In this document: positions 6,954-14,725 of the stretch, piece after piece | How positions within the stretch are numbered: the stretch's first letter is position 1 | Layout: every line of letters starts with the position of its first letter | Origin: Acidaminococcaceae bacterium | GTDB lineage: Bacteria > Bacillota > Negativicutes > Acidaminococcales > Acidaminococcaceae | Length of the DNA: 42,526 nucleotides | Direction of reading: 5' to 3' | NCBI GenBank assembly: GCA_017554485.1 | Contig: JAFZIG010000016.1 | Span: forward strand, 1 to 42,526 | The notes under the pieces: model-generated | The model's database searches: none | What the model was told of the DNA's origin: nothing | What the model saw: the letters and a program-made list of their open reading frames with translations, nothing else | Made by a program: the position numbers and the translations under genes

Positions 6954-7739
6954 ATGAAACAAGAATTGCACAACGAACCAAACCTCTTTGGCCCCGGTAT
7001 GACTGGCCAGACTGCGCAACAGGCCGGGGCGGCCCGCACCGGCGCAAAAGCGCCAAAAGAAACACCGCCAAACATCGATGGCGTTGCCAGGCAGCAGATC
7101 ATTCCGCTGAAAGAACCGCCATGGAATGAATGGTTCCGCCTGGCCAGGCAGGGAGACGAAAACGCCATATTGCGTTTCTGCACCCAGGCGGAACCGTTTA
7201 TTAAGAAATTATGCAACGACAAGTTGTTCCGGAGCTGGTTGGGAAAGGATGAGACCCGGTGCGAAGCCTCTCTCATTCTGATGGAATTCCTGATGACCTA
7301 CCCGGACCCGCCGGAAGACAAAGAACTCCCCATCCTGCTGAAAGGAATCCTGCGACGCAGGCTTCTCAACCGGGTAAATAAGCAAAAAATGCTACGCCGC
7401 CGTGAACAACGGGTCGACACATTGCAAGACGACAGCGAAGAAGATGCCGAGGTAAACGCTATAGAAAACTTTCCTGCCAACCGGAAGGAAGAACCGGAAG
7501 CAAAGCTGCTGGCAATGGAACTGCATTGCGCCACAGAAGAAGCAATGCAACAGTTATTGCCCAGCGAGCAGACCACCATCCGCAACCTGTTTTTCCAGAA
7601 TAAAACGGTGGCAGCCATCGCCAAGGAACTGCAGTGCACCCGCCAGAATGTGGAACAGATGCGGGACAGGGCGCTACGCCGACTACGCCAGTTTTTCGAG
7701 AGCCGGGAAATCTTCAGCAGCGGCGCGTTCTGCCACTGA
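6954..7739 (+). CDS. Sigma-70-like factor of phage type
   Basis: A 261-residue protein. Residues about 57-150 resemble a sigma region-2-like helical part (RLARQGDENAILRFC, then an Arg/Lys-rich helix), and residues about 200-248 form a region-4-like HTH (LLPSEQTTIRNLF, then AAIAKELQCTRQNVEQM). Such proteins direct RNA polymerase to phage or element promoters, or act as HTH regulators. AAGGG precedes the ATG at 6954. First gene of a three-gene plus-strand operon with initiator and helicase loader. The first 50 residues look disordered. It could bind the 11-bp repeats upstream, but that is only inference. Confidence 0.7.
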   Translation: MKQELHNEPNLFGPGMTGQTAQQAGAARTGAKAPKETPPNIDGVARQQIIPLKEPPWNEWFRLARQGDENAILRFCTQAEPFIKKLCNDKLFRSWLGKDETRCEASLILMEFLMTYPDPPEDKELPILLKGILRRRLLNRVNKQKMLRRREQRVDTLQDDSEEDAEVNAIENFPANRKEEPEAKLLAMELHCATEEAMQQLLPSEQTTIRNLFFQNKTVAAIAKELQCTRQNVEQMRDRALRRLRQFFESREIFSSGAFCH

Positions 7740-7799
7740 GTTTGTGCGTCAGTGTTTCAAAATGGATTAAATAAATTCTTCAAAGGAGTTTGCTACGTT

Positions 7800-8903
7800 A
7801 TGGAAATGAATGTAATCAACCGGCTTCTGAAGCTGATGGAAAAAGCGATGGAATGGTTGCAGGAATTATACGAGGCCGCCCGGCAGGGCGGCTTCCCTCC
7901 CTTTTCCCTGCTGCCGCAAAAAACGGCCATGGAACTGACCACGGCCCACAACGACATGCCCGCCTGGGATGACGAGGCCATCAAGCGGGAATACCGGAAG
8001 ATGCTGACCCGGAACCGGGTCCGCCGCTACCGAGAACGGAAAAAACTGAAAGCAATTGCCGCCACAGCCGGTGAAGCGCAGGCCGCTACGGGTAACGAAA
8101 ATCCCGTTACCGGTAACGCAGAAAACGTTACATGTAACGTGGAAACCATTACCGGTAACGACGTAACGGTACCGGCGAAAACCACACAGACCCGCATGGA
8201 ACCTGCTGCCGTGTCTGTCACCGCAACGGAAAACGGTATCGCTTCCGTAACTGCATGTAACGATTCGGTAACGCCCGGTAACGTTTTCGCAAAAAAAGAA
8301 AAAGAAACAGAGAAAAGAAAGAACCAAAGAAAAGAGATAAATAAAAATAAAAAAATTAAAACCAATATCGCTGACGCGATGCCGATTAGCGCGCGCGCAT
8401 GTACGTGTGAGGACGGGGCGGAGATTGCGGAAGGAAAAACGGCCAGCCTATTTGTCGAAACCGATTACGCAGAAGCCGAAGAAAACTGCTTGCCCTTCCA
8501 GGCGTCGGAAAAGAACGTTACACAGCTGATTCCCACCGCAGAACTGCCGGAAGTGTACCGCAAGGTCGTCCTCGCTTGGAACAAACTGCCCCTGCCGAAA
8601 AAGTTAAGCGGCCTGTACCCTTCTCTGGTAAAACGCCTGCATTATTTGCTGGAAAACTACGGGGAAGCACAGATTCACAACGCCATCAAAAGCATTATCG
8701 ACAGTCCGTTTTTGTTGGGAAAATCCAAAAATAACCGAGGCTGGGTGGTTTCCATCCACTGGTTTTTGGAAGCGGAACACTTTGAAAAAATCCTGAGCGG
8801 CGAATACCACGATGACAAGAGCAGCGGCAGCACCGGTTTTTTTGAAATCGGCGACGAACTGAACCCGCTGCCGGAAGGGTTCATGGGAACGGTGGTGTAT
8901 TGA
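7800..8903 (+). CDS. Phage-type replication initiator (lambda-O-like), with internal origin
   Basis: A 367-residue protein. The N-terminal part (residues 1-90) is helical with a basic end (RNRVRRYRERKKLK). Residues about 95-125 contain heptad-like repeats (VTGNAEN, VTCNVET, ITGNDVT) that reflect DNA repeats in the gene. A Lys-rich linker follows, then the C-terminal domain typical of phage replication proteins (SPFLLGKSKNNRGWVVSIHW, then FEKILSGEY). It should bind its own origin and recruit the helicase loader. AAAGGAG lies 11 bases before ATG 7800; a start at 7752 is less likely. The stop overlaps the region just before the loader gene. Confidence 0.8.
   Translation: MEMNVINRLLKLMEKAMEWLQELYEAARQGGFPPFSLLPQKTAMELTTAHNDMPAWDDEAIKREYRKMLTRNRVRRYRERKKLKAIAATAGEAQAATGNENPVTGNAENVTCNVETITGNDVTVPAKTTQTRMEPAAVSVTATENGIASVTACNDSVTPGNVFAKKEKETEKRKNQRKEINKNKKIKTNIADAMPISARACTCEDGAEIAEGKTASLFVETDYAEAEENCLPFQASEKNVTQLIPTAELPEVYRKVVLAWNKLPLPKKLSGLYPSLVKRLHYLLENYGEAQIHNAIKSIIDSPFLLGKSKNNRGWVVSIHWFLEAEHFEKILSGEYHDDKSSGSTGFFEIGDELNPLPEGFMGTVVY
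8084..8365 (+). other. Candidate replication origin inside the initiator gene
   Basis: Four 14-bp units start at 8084, 8105, 8126 and 8147, exactly 21 bp apart. Two are perfect palindromes (CGTTACCGGTAACG at 8105-8118, CGTTACATGTAACG at 8126-8139). The unit at 8147 has one change and that at 8084 has two. Extra half-sites ending GTAACG lie at about 8257-8283, 10-11 bp apart. A nearly pure A/G, then A/T tract follows (8286-8365), as expected of a DNA-unwinding element. The layout resembles the lambda ori inside gene O. Confidence 0.7.
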
Positions 8904-8905
8904 GC

Positions 8906-9985
8906 ATGTGCGAAAACGACGATAGAAAAAATCACGAGCTTACACCGGTAAGCGAAATATTGCGCGACAACATCCCTGGCACGCCGGAATACAACTGGCA
9001 AAAGTACGGCTATACCCTTATCACGGAAGAGACCATGAGCGGCGGCCCCCACCCCGGCGACTACGAAAAAGACGGTGTACTCCACTGCGGCTACTGCCAC
9101 AAGCCGAAATATATTTTGCACGAACTCTTCGGACAGCTGAAAGCGTTCCCCATCGACTGCGACTGCATGAAGGAATGCGAAGCCCGTATCGCGGAAGGAA
9201 GGCGGCAAAGGGAACAGCGTATACATGCGGAAAACTGCCGTTACCACGCCCTTCCCTACGCCCACATGCACCAGTGGGACTTTGCCCACGATGACGGGGG
9301 CAGCCCTGTTATCACCGGTTACGCAAAACACTATGCAGAACACTTCGCGGAATTCAGGCCCCGGGGGGAAGGCCTGTTCCTGTTCGGCGTCAGCGGTACT
9401 GGCAAAACCTATACCGCCGTGCAAATCGTCAACGCATTGTGCGACAAAGGCTACCGCTGCCTTGTCACCAGCTTCCTGGATATTGTTACGGACCTGCTGT
9501 CCCTGAACCGGGAAAAACGGCAGGAATATATCAACGACATCTGCAACCACGACCTGGTGGTGTTCGACAACTACGGCACGGAACCCGGCACCTACTTTTC
9601 TGACATGAACGTGCTGGAGATTGTCAACATCTGCTACGACAAATACGTGCCCGTCATCGTCGCCACATCCCTTTCGCCGGAAATCCTAGACAAAGAGACC
9701 AACATTACCCGCAAGTCAGCCCTGACGCGGTTAAAGGAGCGCTGTTACTGCCTGACGCTGGCCAACGTGCAGCGGAAAAAGAAACAGGCGAAAGAACGTT
9801 GCGACCGTTACCGCAAACTGCTGGACATCGCTGAAAACGATGAACCCACGCACAACAGACCTAAGCCGGGCAAGGCAGGCAGCGGCAAACATCCCGTCCA
9901 TGCCAGCGGCAAAACCAAGACGCCCAAAATGGCCAGCCTGTACGAAGACATGGTGCTGATAGACAGCACGGAGACGGAAGATTGA
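8906..9985 (+). CDS. DnaC/IstB-like helicase-loader ATPase
   Basis: A 359-residue AAA+ protein. An N-terminal Cys-rich part (C61xxC64 and C85xCxxxC91) may bind zinc. Walker A is GVSGTGKT (161-168) and Walker B is LVVFDNYG, with DN where many loaders have DD or DE. The C-terminal 60 residues are basic and probably disordered. It should load the host DnaB helicase onto the origin with the upstream initiator. ATG 8906 is chosen with GGTGGTG eight bases upstream; a TTG at 8900 overlaps the stop of the previous gene and is an alternative. Last gene of the operon. Confidence 0.82.
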   Translation: MCENDDRKNHELTPVSEILRDNIPGTPEYNWQKYGYTLITEETMSGGPHPGDYEKDGVLHCGYCHKPKYILHELFGQLKAFPIDCDCMKECEARIAEGRRQREQRIHAENCRYHALPYAHMHQWDFAHDDGGSPVITGYAKHYAEHFAEFRPRGEGLFLFGVSGTGKTYTAVQIVNALCDKGYRCLVTSFLDIVTDLLSLNREKRQEYINDICNHDLVVFDNYGTEPGTYFSDMNVLEIVNICYDKYVPVIVATSLSPEILDKETNITRKSALTRLKERCYCLTLANVQRKKKQAKERCDRYRKLLDIAENDEPTHNRPKPGKAGSGKHPVHASGKTKTPKMASLYEDMVLIDSTETED

Positions 9986-9994
9986 GCCCCATAA

Positions 9995-10032
9995 AATGCA
10001 AAACTCCTGCTGCGCGGCTGCGCAGCAGGAGT
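9995..10032 (-). terminator. Terminator between convergent genes
   Basis: A perfect 13-bp stem (10003-10015 with 10020-10032, loop GGCT). On the minus strand TTTTGCATTTTA follows, so it mainly closes the vsr gene, whose stop codon it touches; it may also slow plus-strand transcripts from the replication operon. Confidence 0.7.
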
Positions 10033-10445
10033 CACTCTGATTGAGAGGTAGCGCGCCACTTCTCAAGAACGGCAGCTATGTTTTTCTTTTTCAGTTCGCA
10101 TTCCCAAATCCGTAACACTTTCCAGCCGCGCCGCTCAAACATCTCCGTAACTTCTTTATCGCGGCGGATATTCCTCTCGCGCTTTTTTCGCCAGTATTCC
10201 TGATTGTCAGAAGGCTTCGTGTTCCGGCAGTCATGCCCGTGCCAAAAACACCCGTCCACAAAAACAGCAATCCGTTCTTTGACGAAAACAAAATCCGGTC
10301 GGCCTTTCACAGGATAATTCCTTCTCCATCCGGTTATCTTGTTATCGTTAAAGAAACGGATCAGCTTTTGTTCCGTCGATTTATTATTTTTTGATTTTAC
10401 CTTGCGCATGATGTCCGAGCGCTTCGCTTTATCAAAAACATCCAT
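10032..10445 (-). CDS. vsr: Very short patch repair endonuclease (Vsr)
   Basis: A 137-residue protein that nicks DNA 5' of T:G mismatches arising by deamination of 5-methylcytosine. Vsr hallmarks are visible: MRKVKSKNNKSTEQKL at the N terminus, the catalytic Asp in KGRPDFVF, VDGCFWHGHDC with Cys and His residues, EYW, and GWKVLRIWECEL at the end. Vsr genes normally accompany a C5-cytosine methyltransferase; none is visible here. The stop of the upstream DUF4928 gene is nine bases from this start, so the two form an operon. The ribosome site at 10445 is weak, suggesting coupled translation. Confidence 0.92.
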   Translation of the reverse strand: MDVFDKAKRSDIMRKVKSKNNKSTEQKLIRFFNDNKITGWRRNYPVKGRPDFVFVKERIAVFVDGCFWHGHDCRNTKPSDNQEYWRKKRERNIRRDKEVTEMFERRGWKVLRIWECELKKKNIAAVLEKWRATSQSE

Positions 10446-10454
10446 ACCGGCAAA

Positions 10455-11105
10455 TCACCGCGACTCAAATTCTATCCGCAGGCTTGGGTCGGTTTCTTTT
10501 TCAAGCACGATTTTGTTATACGCGCTTATGATATCGCCCAGAGTTGAATTTCGTTTTGTTTCGTCAAAGAGGCTGTGCTCGTACACATTGGTCGACAAAA
10601 ACTGCTGGATATCCCAGACATCCACGCATCCGGCAAGACCAGCGTCCTCCAACAAATTCAGCGCCGTCGCAACGCGTTCAAAAATCGTTATGATTACCGG
10701 CCGTGCCCCGGCCCGCAGGTTTGCTCTGCATTTTTCAATCAGCAACGCGCCAGGTATCGTGGTGCAATAAATAAACGTATTGTTGATTACAAAATAGCCG
10801 CCATAATCTGTGGGGGCGACGGCAACAGAAGCGCCATATATCTCAAAACTCCCTTCCGGCATAATCAAAGACAGCTTCGCCGCTACCAAATGCTGCAAAA
10901 CCGATTCCAGATAATGCGTCCCCGGATTTTCTTTCTGCCGTTTCTTCACCTGCTCAAACAATTCGTCCAGGTTGGCACCTATGGTTTTCGCCGTATCGGC
11001 AGTAAGGGTAAAGGACTGCAAATCGCTTTTCACAATCTCCTCTGTTGTAAAATGTTCTTTATCATATTCGTCATCCCAAACGCGGAATCCGTTAATTGTT
11101 GCCAT
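10455..11105 (-). CDS. DUF4928 family protein (type II restriction-associated), short form
   Basis: A 216-residue protein matching the C-terminal region of DUF4928 proteins as I recall them: HYLESVLQHLVAAKL, then a core with IPGALLIEKCRANL, RPVIITIFERV, VWDIQQFLSTNVYEHSLF and ETDPSLRIE at the end. Such proteins usually accompany a DNA cytosine methyltransferase and are taken to be the restriction enzyme. Full-length members have a longer N-terminal part, missing here. The start is nevertheless well supported (AAAGGTGG six bases before ATG 11105), so this looks like a natural short version or a remnant with a new start. A LexA-like box lies upstream and vsr directly follows. Confidence 0.72.
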   Translation of the reverse strand: MATINGFRVWDDEYDKEHFTTEEIVKSDLQSFTLTADTAKTIGANLDELFEQVKKRQKENPGTHYLESVLQHLVAAKLSLIMPEGSFEIYGASVAVAPTDYGGYFVINNTFIYCTTIPGALLIEKCRANLRAGARPVIITIFERVATALNLLEDAGLAGCVDVWDIQQFLSTNVYEHSLFDETKRNSTLGDIISAYNKIVLEKETDPSLRIEFESR

Positions 11106-11195
11106 TGTTGTTCCACCTTTCTTTCAAGTAATTATATGCTTTATCTTTGACCAGATTGTCCTTTCTATAGGCAATCTCCCGTTTTACAATTTTAG

Positions 11196-11207
11196 GAACA
11201 AATGTTC
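11196..11207 (-). promoter_or_regulatory. LexA-like (SOS) box upstream of DUF4928-vsr
   Basis: GAACAAATGTTC fits the Gram-positive LexA pattern GAACrnryGTTC. It lies about 90 bases before the DUF4928 start, near TAAAAT-like -10 sequence on the minus strand. Confidence 0.45.
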
Positions 11208-11249
11208 GTTATTATTGTAACACAACCTTTCAAAAAAGAAAAGCGAACA

Positions 11250-11285
11250 AAATGAAAAAACGGCCTGCACTTTTCATGCAAGCCG
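11250..11285 (-). terminator. Terminator of the TIR/L,D-transpeptidase operon
   Basis: CGGC-TGCA pairs with TGCA-GCCG with one mismatch around a short loop (11261-11285); TTTTTTCATTTT follows on the minus strand. Confidence 0.75.
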
Positions 11286-11329
11286 CCCATAGTAAGAATC
11301 AGCTATCGACAACAAGTAATTTGAATAAT

Positions 11330-12121
11330 TCATTCCTCTGTAATAATCACTCTTGTCCCTACGCCTTTATGATCTTTATAAATTATCTTCTTTAACTCCG
11401 CAACGTCGCTGTTCTTCAAGCGCAGACAACCTTCCGAAGCCATCGTTCCAATCGATGCCGGGTCATGGGTGCCATGAATGCCGATTCCATCCCAGCCGGT
11501 ATCCAGCGAAATGAACCATGGGCCATATGCACCTTCAATCACACCTTTTCCGTCATGGAAATCATGCGACCAACCGCTGGCATCGCAAATCTCTTCCACG
11601 CGGAACGGCACTTTGGCCGAAGGAACACCTGCTTCCGCGCCTTTATATGATTTGGGAATATCAACGGCCTTCCCCCAGGATGTAGGAGTCCGGTTATCAC
11701 CCGTCCGCTGTTTATCCTCGGCATTCCTCGCAACGGCAATGCCATAAGTGCGTATCGGCTCATCTTTTCCTTTTTCAAACAACTCAAGCTTATAAGCCTG
11801 TTTATGAATATGAATCAAATACTTTGCATCTCCGTACAGCTGCCCATACTTCACATCCGTTTTCTTCCCGCCTTTACCGGCATGATCATCCGGTTTTCCC
11901 TGTTCATTTTTGGCATTCTGCTGTTGCACATTCGTCTGCTGCGGAACAGGTTTTTGGTTGTCAGCAGCATCGCCGCCAAAGAAATACAAATATATTCCAT
12001 AACCGGCTAATGCGATTAAAACCACCGCGATGAACATTAAAAATAAACAGCCATATGTTTTTTTCTTGCGCTTGTTGCGCCTGCGCCGGTAACTTCCCTG
12101 TGCCTGCTCATTGACACTCAT
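11330..12121 (-). CDS. L,D-transpeptidase (YkuD), membrane-anchored
   Basis: A 263-residue protein with a basic N-terminal tail, one membrane segment (about 27-48), a Gln/Lys/Gly-rich linker and a YkuD domain from about residue 100. The active-site pattern is IGIHGTHDPASIG followed by ASEGCLRLKNSD, with the catalytic Cys in GCLR; a Glu replaces the more usual His before GC. The enzyme should make 3-3 crosslinks or attach proteins in peptidoglycan outside the membrane. Its ATG overlaps the stop of the TIR gene (ATGA at 12118-12121), so translation is probably coupled. Confidence 0.88.
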   Translation of the reverse strand: MSVNEQAQGSYRRRRNKRKKKTYGCLFLMFIAVVLIALAGYGIYLYFFGGDAADNQKPVPQQTNVQQQNAKNEQGKPDDHAGKGGKKTDVKYGQLYGDAKYLIHIHKQAYKLELFEKGKDEPIRTYGIAVARNAEDKQRTGDNRTPTSWGKAVDIPKSYKGAEAGVPSAKVPFRVEEICDASGWSHDFHDGKGVIEGAYGPWFISLDTGWDGIGIHGTHDPASIGTMASEGCLRLKNSDVAELKKIIYKDHKGVGTRVIITEE

Positions 12122-13455
12122 ACACTATTTAATCTTTCTTGAAATACAGCCAAAAGTGCATCTGTATAGGGATTATTCCCATATTGCGCCCATTTTTGCA
12201 AGCTTTTGTTAGTGACATCAATAAACTTGGTCAAGTCTTTTTCACAGAATTCATCGTTTAAATGGTCTAGGAGGATATCAATTTCCATGGATATATAGCG
12301 AAGAATCTTTGCTTCCTTTACCAACCCCTCTGATGCGGGTTCAGGTATCTCTCCCAATTTACTCTCAATCTCGTTACACGCATCAGTCCAGTACTTAATC
12401 TTTTTAGCTCGACCAATACCCTTATGAATTCCAGTCGCTATATTAAAAATCTTTACCTTATTCCAGAATGCCTCTTCATTTTCTTCATAGTCCTTCAAAA
12501 GCTGAAGAACCTCATACATACAATTTCTTCTTTGAAGATATTCATCGCTGACAACAAGGATTACAAAATCTTGCTTTCGTATTGATTTCATAAAGTTCTT
12601 TAGATTAACTCCAGCTACAACATCATGCTTGTCTCTATGTACACGTGCTTTATTTGAAATTGCCGCTTCAATCTGATCAGTTATTACTTTATCAGAGTCG
12701 GTATATGAAATAAATACAGAAGGAGTGCTATCCGTTTCGGCTTTAATTTCTTCTATTATTTCTTTAATCCGTTCTTCGTAATCATAATAGCCATTATTTC
12801 TTGCTGATACCAAAAGATCCCTCAAAAAAACTACAACGCGATCATGAATCTTTACGATATCACCTGCCATTGCCCATCGTTCAATTGTTTTACAAGATGC
12901 ATACATTTCAAGAAAATAGTTTCCCATTATCTTCATTGATGGGAAATCAACTTCACGAATCTTCAGGAAATCTTGACGGCGGGCTTCATAAAAACCAGTC
13001 ATCCATCCAGCTTCTGCTGCGGGGAACCCAAGTTGGACTTCTTTAAGAAAATATATTCGTATGCTTGTCCATGCAGAATACAGGTGATAAAAGTCTTCAA
13101 AACTATGATAACTTTGCAATAACTCGTTAACATAAGATAACAACTTCAAGTCATAGTCATCTGCTTTCTCTTTGCTTAGAGATTTGAAGAAATCAATCAA
13201 ACTACCAAAAGAAATCGTAGAATGCTCCATTGCTTCCATATTGAGAAGTTGAAGAATATCTTCAAATAAAGTTTCTCTGAAATCATCATCTATGTTGTTA
13301 ATATTGTTTTCAGAACAAAACTGAATCCAATCGAGTTTCTGTGCGATTAATGTAATCAGATCAGAAACGGATTTATTAGATAAATGATCATCTTCATCAA
13401 ATTTAGCAAGAGGATGATTCTCATACCATTTGGGAATAAATTCTTCAAATGTCAT
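12118..13455 (-). CDS. TIR-domain protein with long N-terminal helical domain
   Basis: A 445-residue protein. Residues 1-240 are helical and of no family I recognise. A TIR domain starts at about 246 (PSVFISYTDSD), continues through HDVVAGVNLKNFM and FVILVVSDEYL, and includes a candidate catalytic Glu at 315 (RRNCMYEVLQLL). A helical tail follows. Bacterial TIR domains often cleave NAD+ and act in anti-phage defence, with the N-terminal domain as sensor; that role here is inferred. Base composition is AT-richer than in the core genes, which fits horizontal transfer. The stop overlaps the L,D-transpeptidase start. Confidence 0.82.
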   Translation of the reverse strand: MTFEEFIPKWYENHPLAKFDEDDHLSNKSVSDLITLIAQKLDWIQFCSENNINNIDDDFRETLFEDILQLLNMEAMEHSTISFGSLIDFFKSLSKEKADDYDLKLLSYVNELLQSYHSFEDFYHLYSAWTSIRIYFLKEVQLGFPAAEAGWMTGFYEARRQDFLKIREVDFPSMKIMGNYFLEMYASCKTIERWAMAGDIVKIHDRVVVFLRDLLVSARNNGYYDYEERIKEIIEEIKAETDSTPSVFISYTDSDKVITDQIEAAISNKARVHRDKHDVVAGVNLKNFMKSIRKQDFVILVVSDEYLQRRNCMYEVLQLLKDYEENEEAFWNKVKIFNIATGIHKGIGRAKKIKYWTDACNEIESKLGEIPEPASEGLVKEAKILRYISMEIDILLDHLNDEFCEKDLTKFIDVTNKSLQKWAQYGNNPYTDALLAVFQERLNSV

Positions 13456-13477
13456 AACTTATTACCCTTAACATACA

Positions 13478-13888
13478 TTAGTCATGTAACCTATTCACAA
13501 TACCTGTTTCAATCCAATTATGAGGATTTTTATTGTTGCGAGGACAAGCTATATTTCTAGGAATGCCTCCATTCTTAGGCATCTCATATGTGGTCCTACA
13601 ATAACTACAAATATAAACCTTCCAATTTGTTTCGTATGGGAGCACACCGCCTTTCCACACCCATCCATGACCATTATAAAAATTCGGGCAGCCCTCATTT
13701 GTTATTGGGCAATGAGCACGTGAAGTTTGAGTCGATGGGTTATCAGGCGTTGTAGTTGCTGTTTTATGGCAAAAATAACATTCCCAATAAGCTACGTTTT
13801 GGGAAGCGGCTTTTATAATTACCGGCTGGTAAATAAAAAGGCCTGTAAACAATACAATCAATAGCATGAAACGGATTATTTTATTCAC
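13478..13888 (-). CDS. Secreted Cys-rich (zinc-ribbon-like) small protein
   Basis: A 136-residue protein with a clear signal peptide (about 1-28, ending VIIKAAS). The mature part has paired cysteines: CYFCHKTA, HCPITNEGCP, ICSYCRTTYE and a final IACPRNNKNPHNW, a pattern of one or two treble-clef or zinc-ribbon folds, unusual for an exported protein. No family is recognised. AGGGAGG lies before the ATG at 13888. It is 22 bases upstream of the TIR gene on the same strand, so co-transcription with the TIR/L,D-transpeptidase pair is possible. Confidence 0.7.
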   Translation of the reverse strand: MNKIIRFMLLIVLFTGLFIYQPVIIKAASQNVAYWECYFCHKTATTTPDNPSTQTSRAHCPITNEGCPNFYNGHGWVWKGGVLPYETNWKVYICSYCRTTYEMPKNGGIPRNIACPRNNKNPHNWIETGIVNRLHD

Positions 13889-13985
13889 AATAAAACCTCC
13901 CTTGTTTTAGTCTATGGTTGATAAAAATGTTCATCATTACAATTTCACTTATTTCATTGCTTTACATTTTATCTCTCAATCACAA

Positions 13986-14660
13986 TCAATAAACTATCTT
14001 CTCAACACCAAACCACTGCGCCTTATCATCCCACTTAAAGCGTAGTTCTCCCGCCGTTCTTGCTGGCATTCCTGCTTTGCTGTAATATAAAACTAATGTG
14101 TCCCCGGCAACTGCCAACTTTGTATATACAACCGGCGGCATACCATTTCTCCCCATACCAAAATGATTGTTAGTAATACTCTCAGTATCAAAGTATTTGA
14201 CAAACTTTCCATCCTTTTGTCTGCCTAAAACCACATAATCCTTTTCAGGACCGTAATGTGAGATAATCGGGTAAATAGTAATACCCCCGTCACTCTTAAT
14301 TATATCTACCACTTGATTCAAAACGCCTACAGAATAAGTGTTTTTAATATCTTTATTTCCGGCTAAGATTAAGCCGCCAACTTTCTGATACACGTCATAG
14401 TGTACGTACAGGGCGTCGTCACCGTTTCCAAAGCTGGCAACGCCTTTTCCATAAGATGAACTGTTATTTTTATTATACTGTGTAAAATAATCACCTTTAT
14501 TGCGAGAAGCATTTTCAATTCTTATCCCGCCAGCGCCTTTACCGCCCTGTACAAAGCTAAAACTCCCTATTTCCTGCGGTTGCGTAAAACTGATTGCATA
14601 ACACGCAGAAGAAAGTATCACCAATGATAAAGCCATGCCGACAACTCTTTTTGTTTTCAT
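13986..14660 (-). CDS. Secreted protein, tandem paralog family (member 1)
   Basis: A 224-residue exported protein. The start ATG 14660 follows GAAGGGGTG; an in-frame TTG/ATG seven codons upstream overlaps that site. After the signal peptide comes ISFTQPQEIGSFSF, and the end reads LRFKWDDKAQWFGVEKIVY. Both motifs recur in the two genes upstream (14726-15376 and 15427-16101), so the three are tandem duplicates. The mature part is Gly/Asn/Tyr-rich and beta-rich with no catalytic signature. Function unknown; extracellular or wall-associated location inferred. Confidence 0.7.
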   Translation of the reverse strand: MKTKRVVGMALSLVILSSACYAISFTQPQEIGSFSFVQGGKGAGGIRIENASRNKGDYFTQYNKNNSSSYGKGVASFGNGDDALYVHYDVYQKVGGLILAGNKDIKNTYSVGVLNQVVDIIKSDGGITIYPIISHYGPEKDYVVLGRQKDGKFVKYFDTESITNNHFGMGRNGMPPVVYTKLAVAGDTLVLYYSKAGMPARTAGELRFKWDDKAQWFGVEKIVY

Positions 14661-14725
14661 TACGTTACACCCCTTCAACAAAATCCTATCTCAACTATTC
14701 TTTATGCAAGCGAGCCATGCAATAA

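Noticed and set aside
7866..8365. Long minus-strand open frames opposite the replication initiator gene
   Set aside because: They are mirror frames of a repeat-rich GC-biased coding sequence and lack ribosome sites or recognisable domains.
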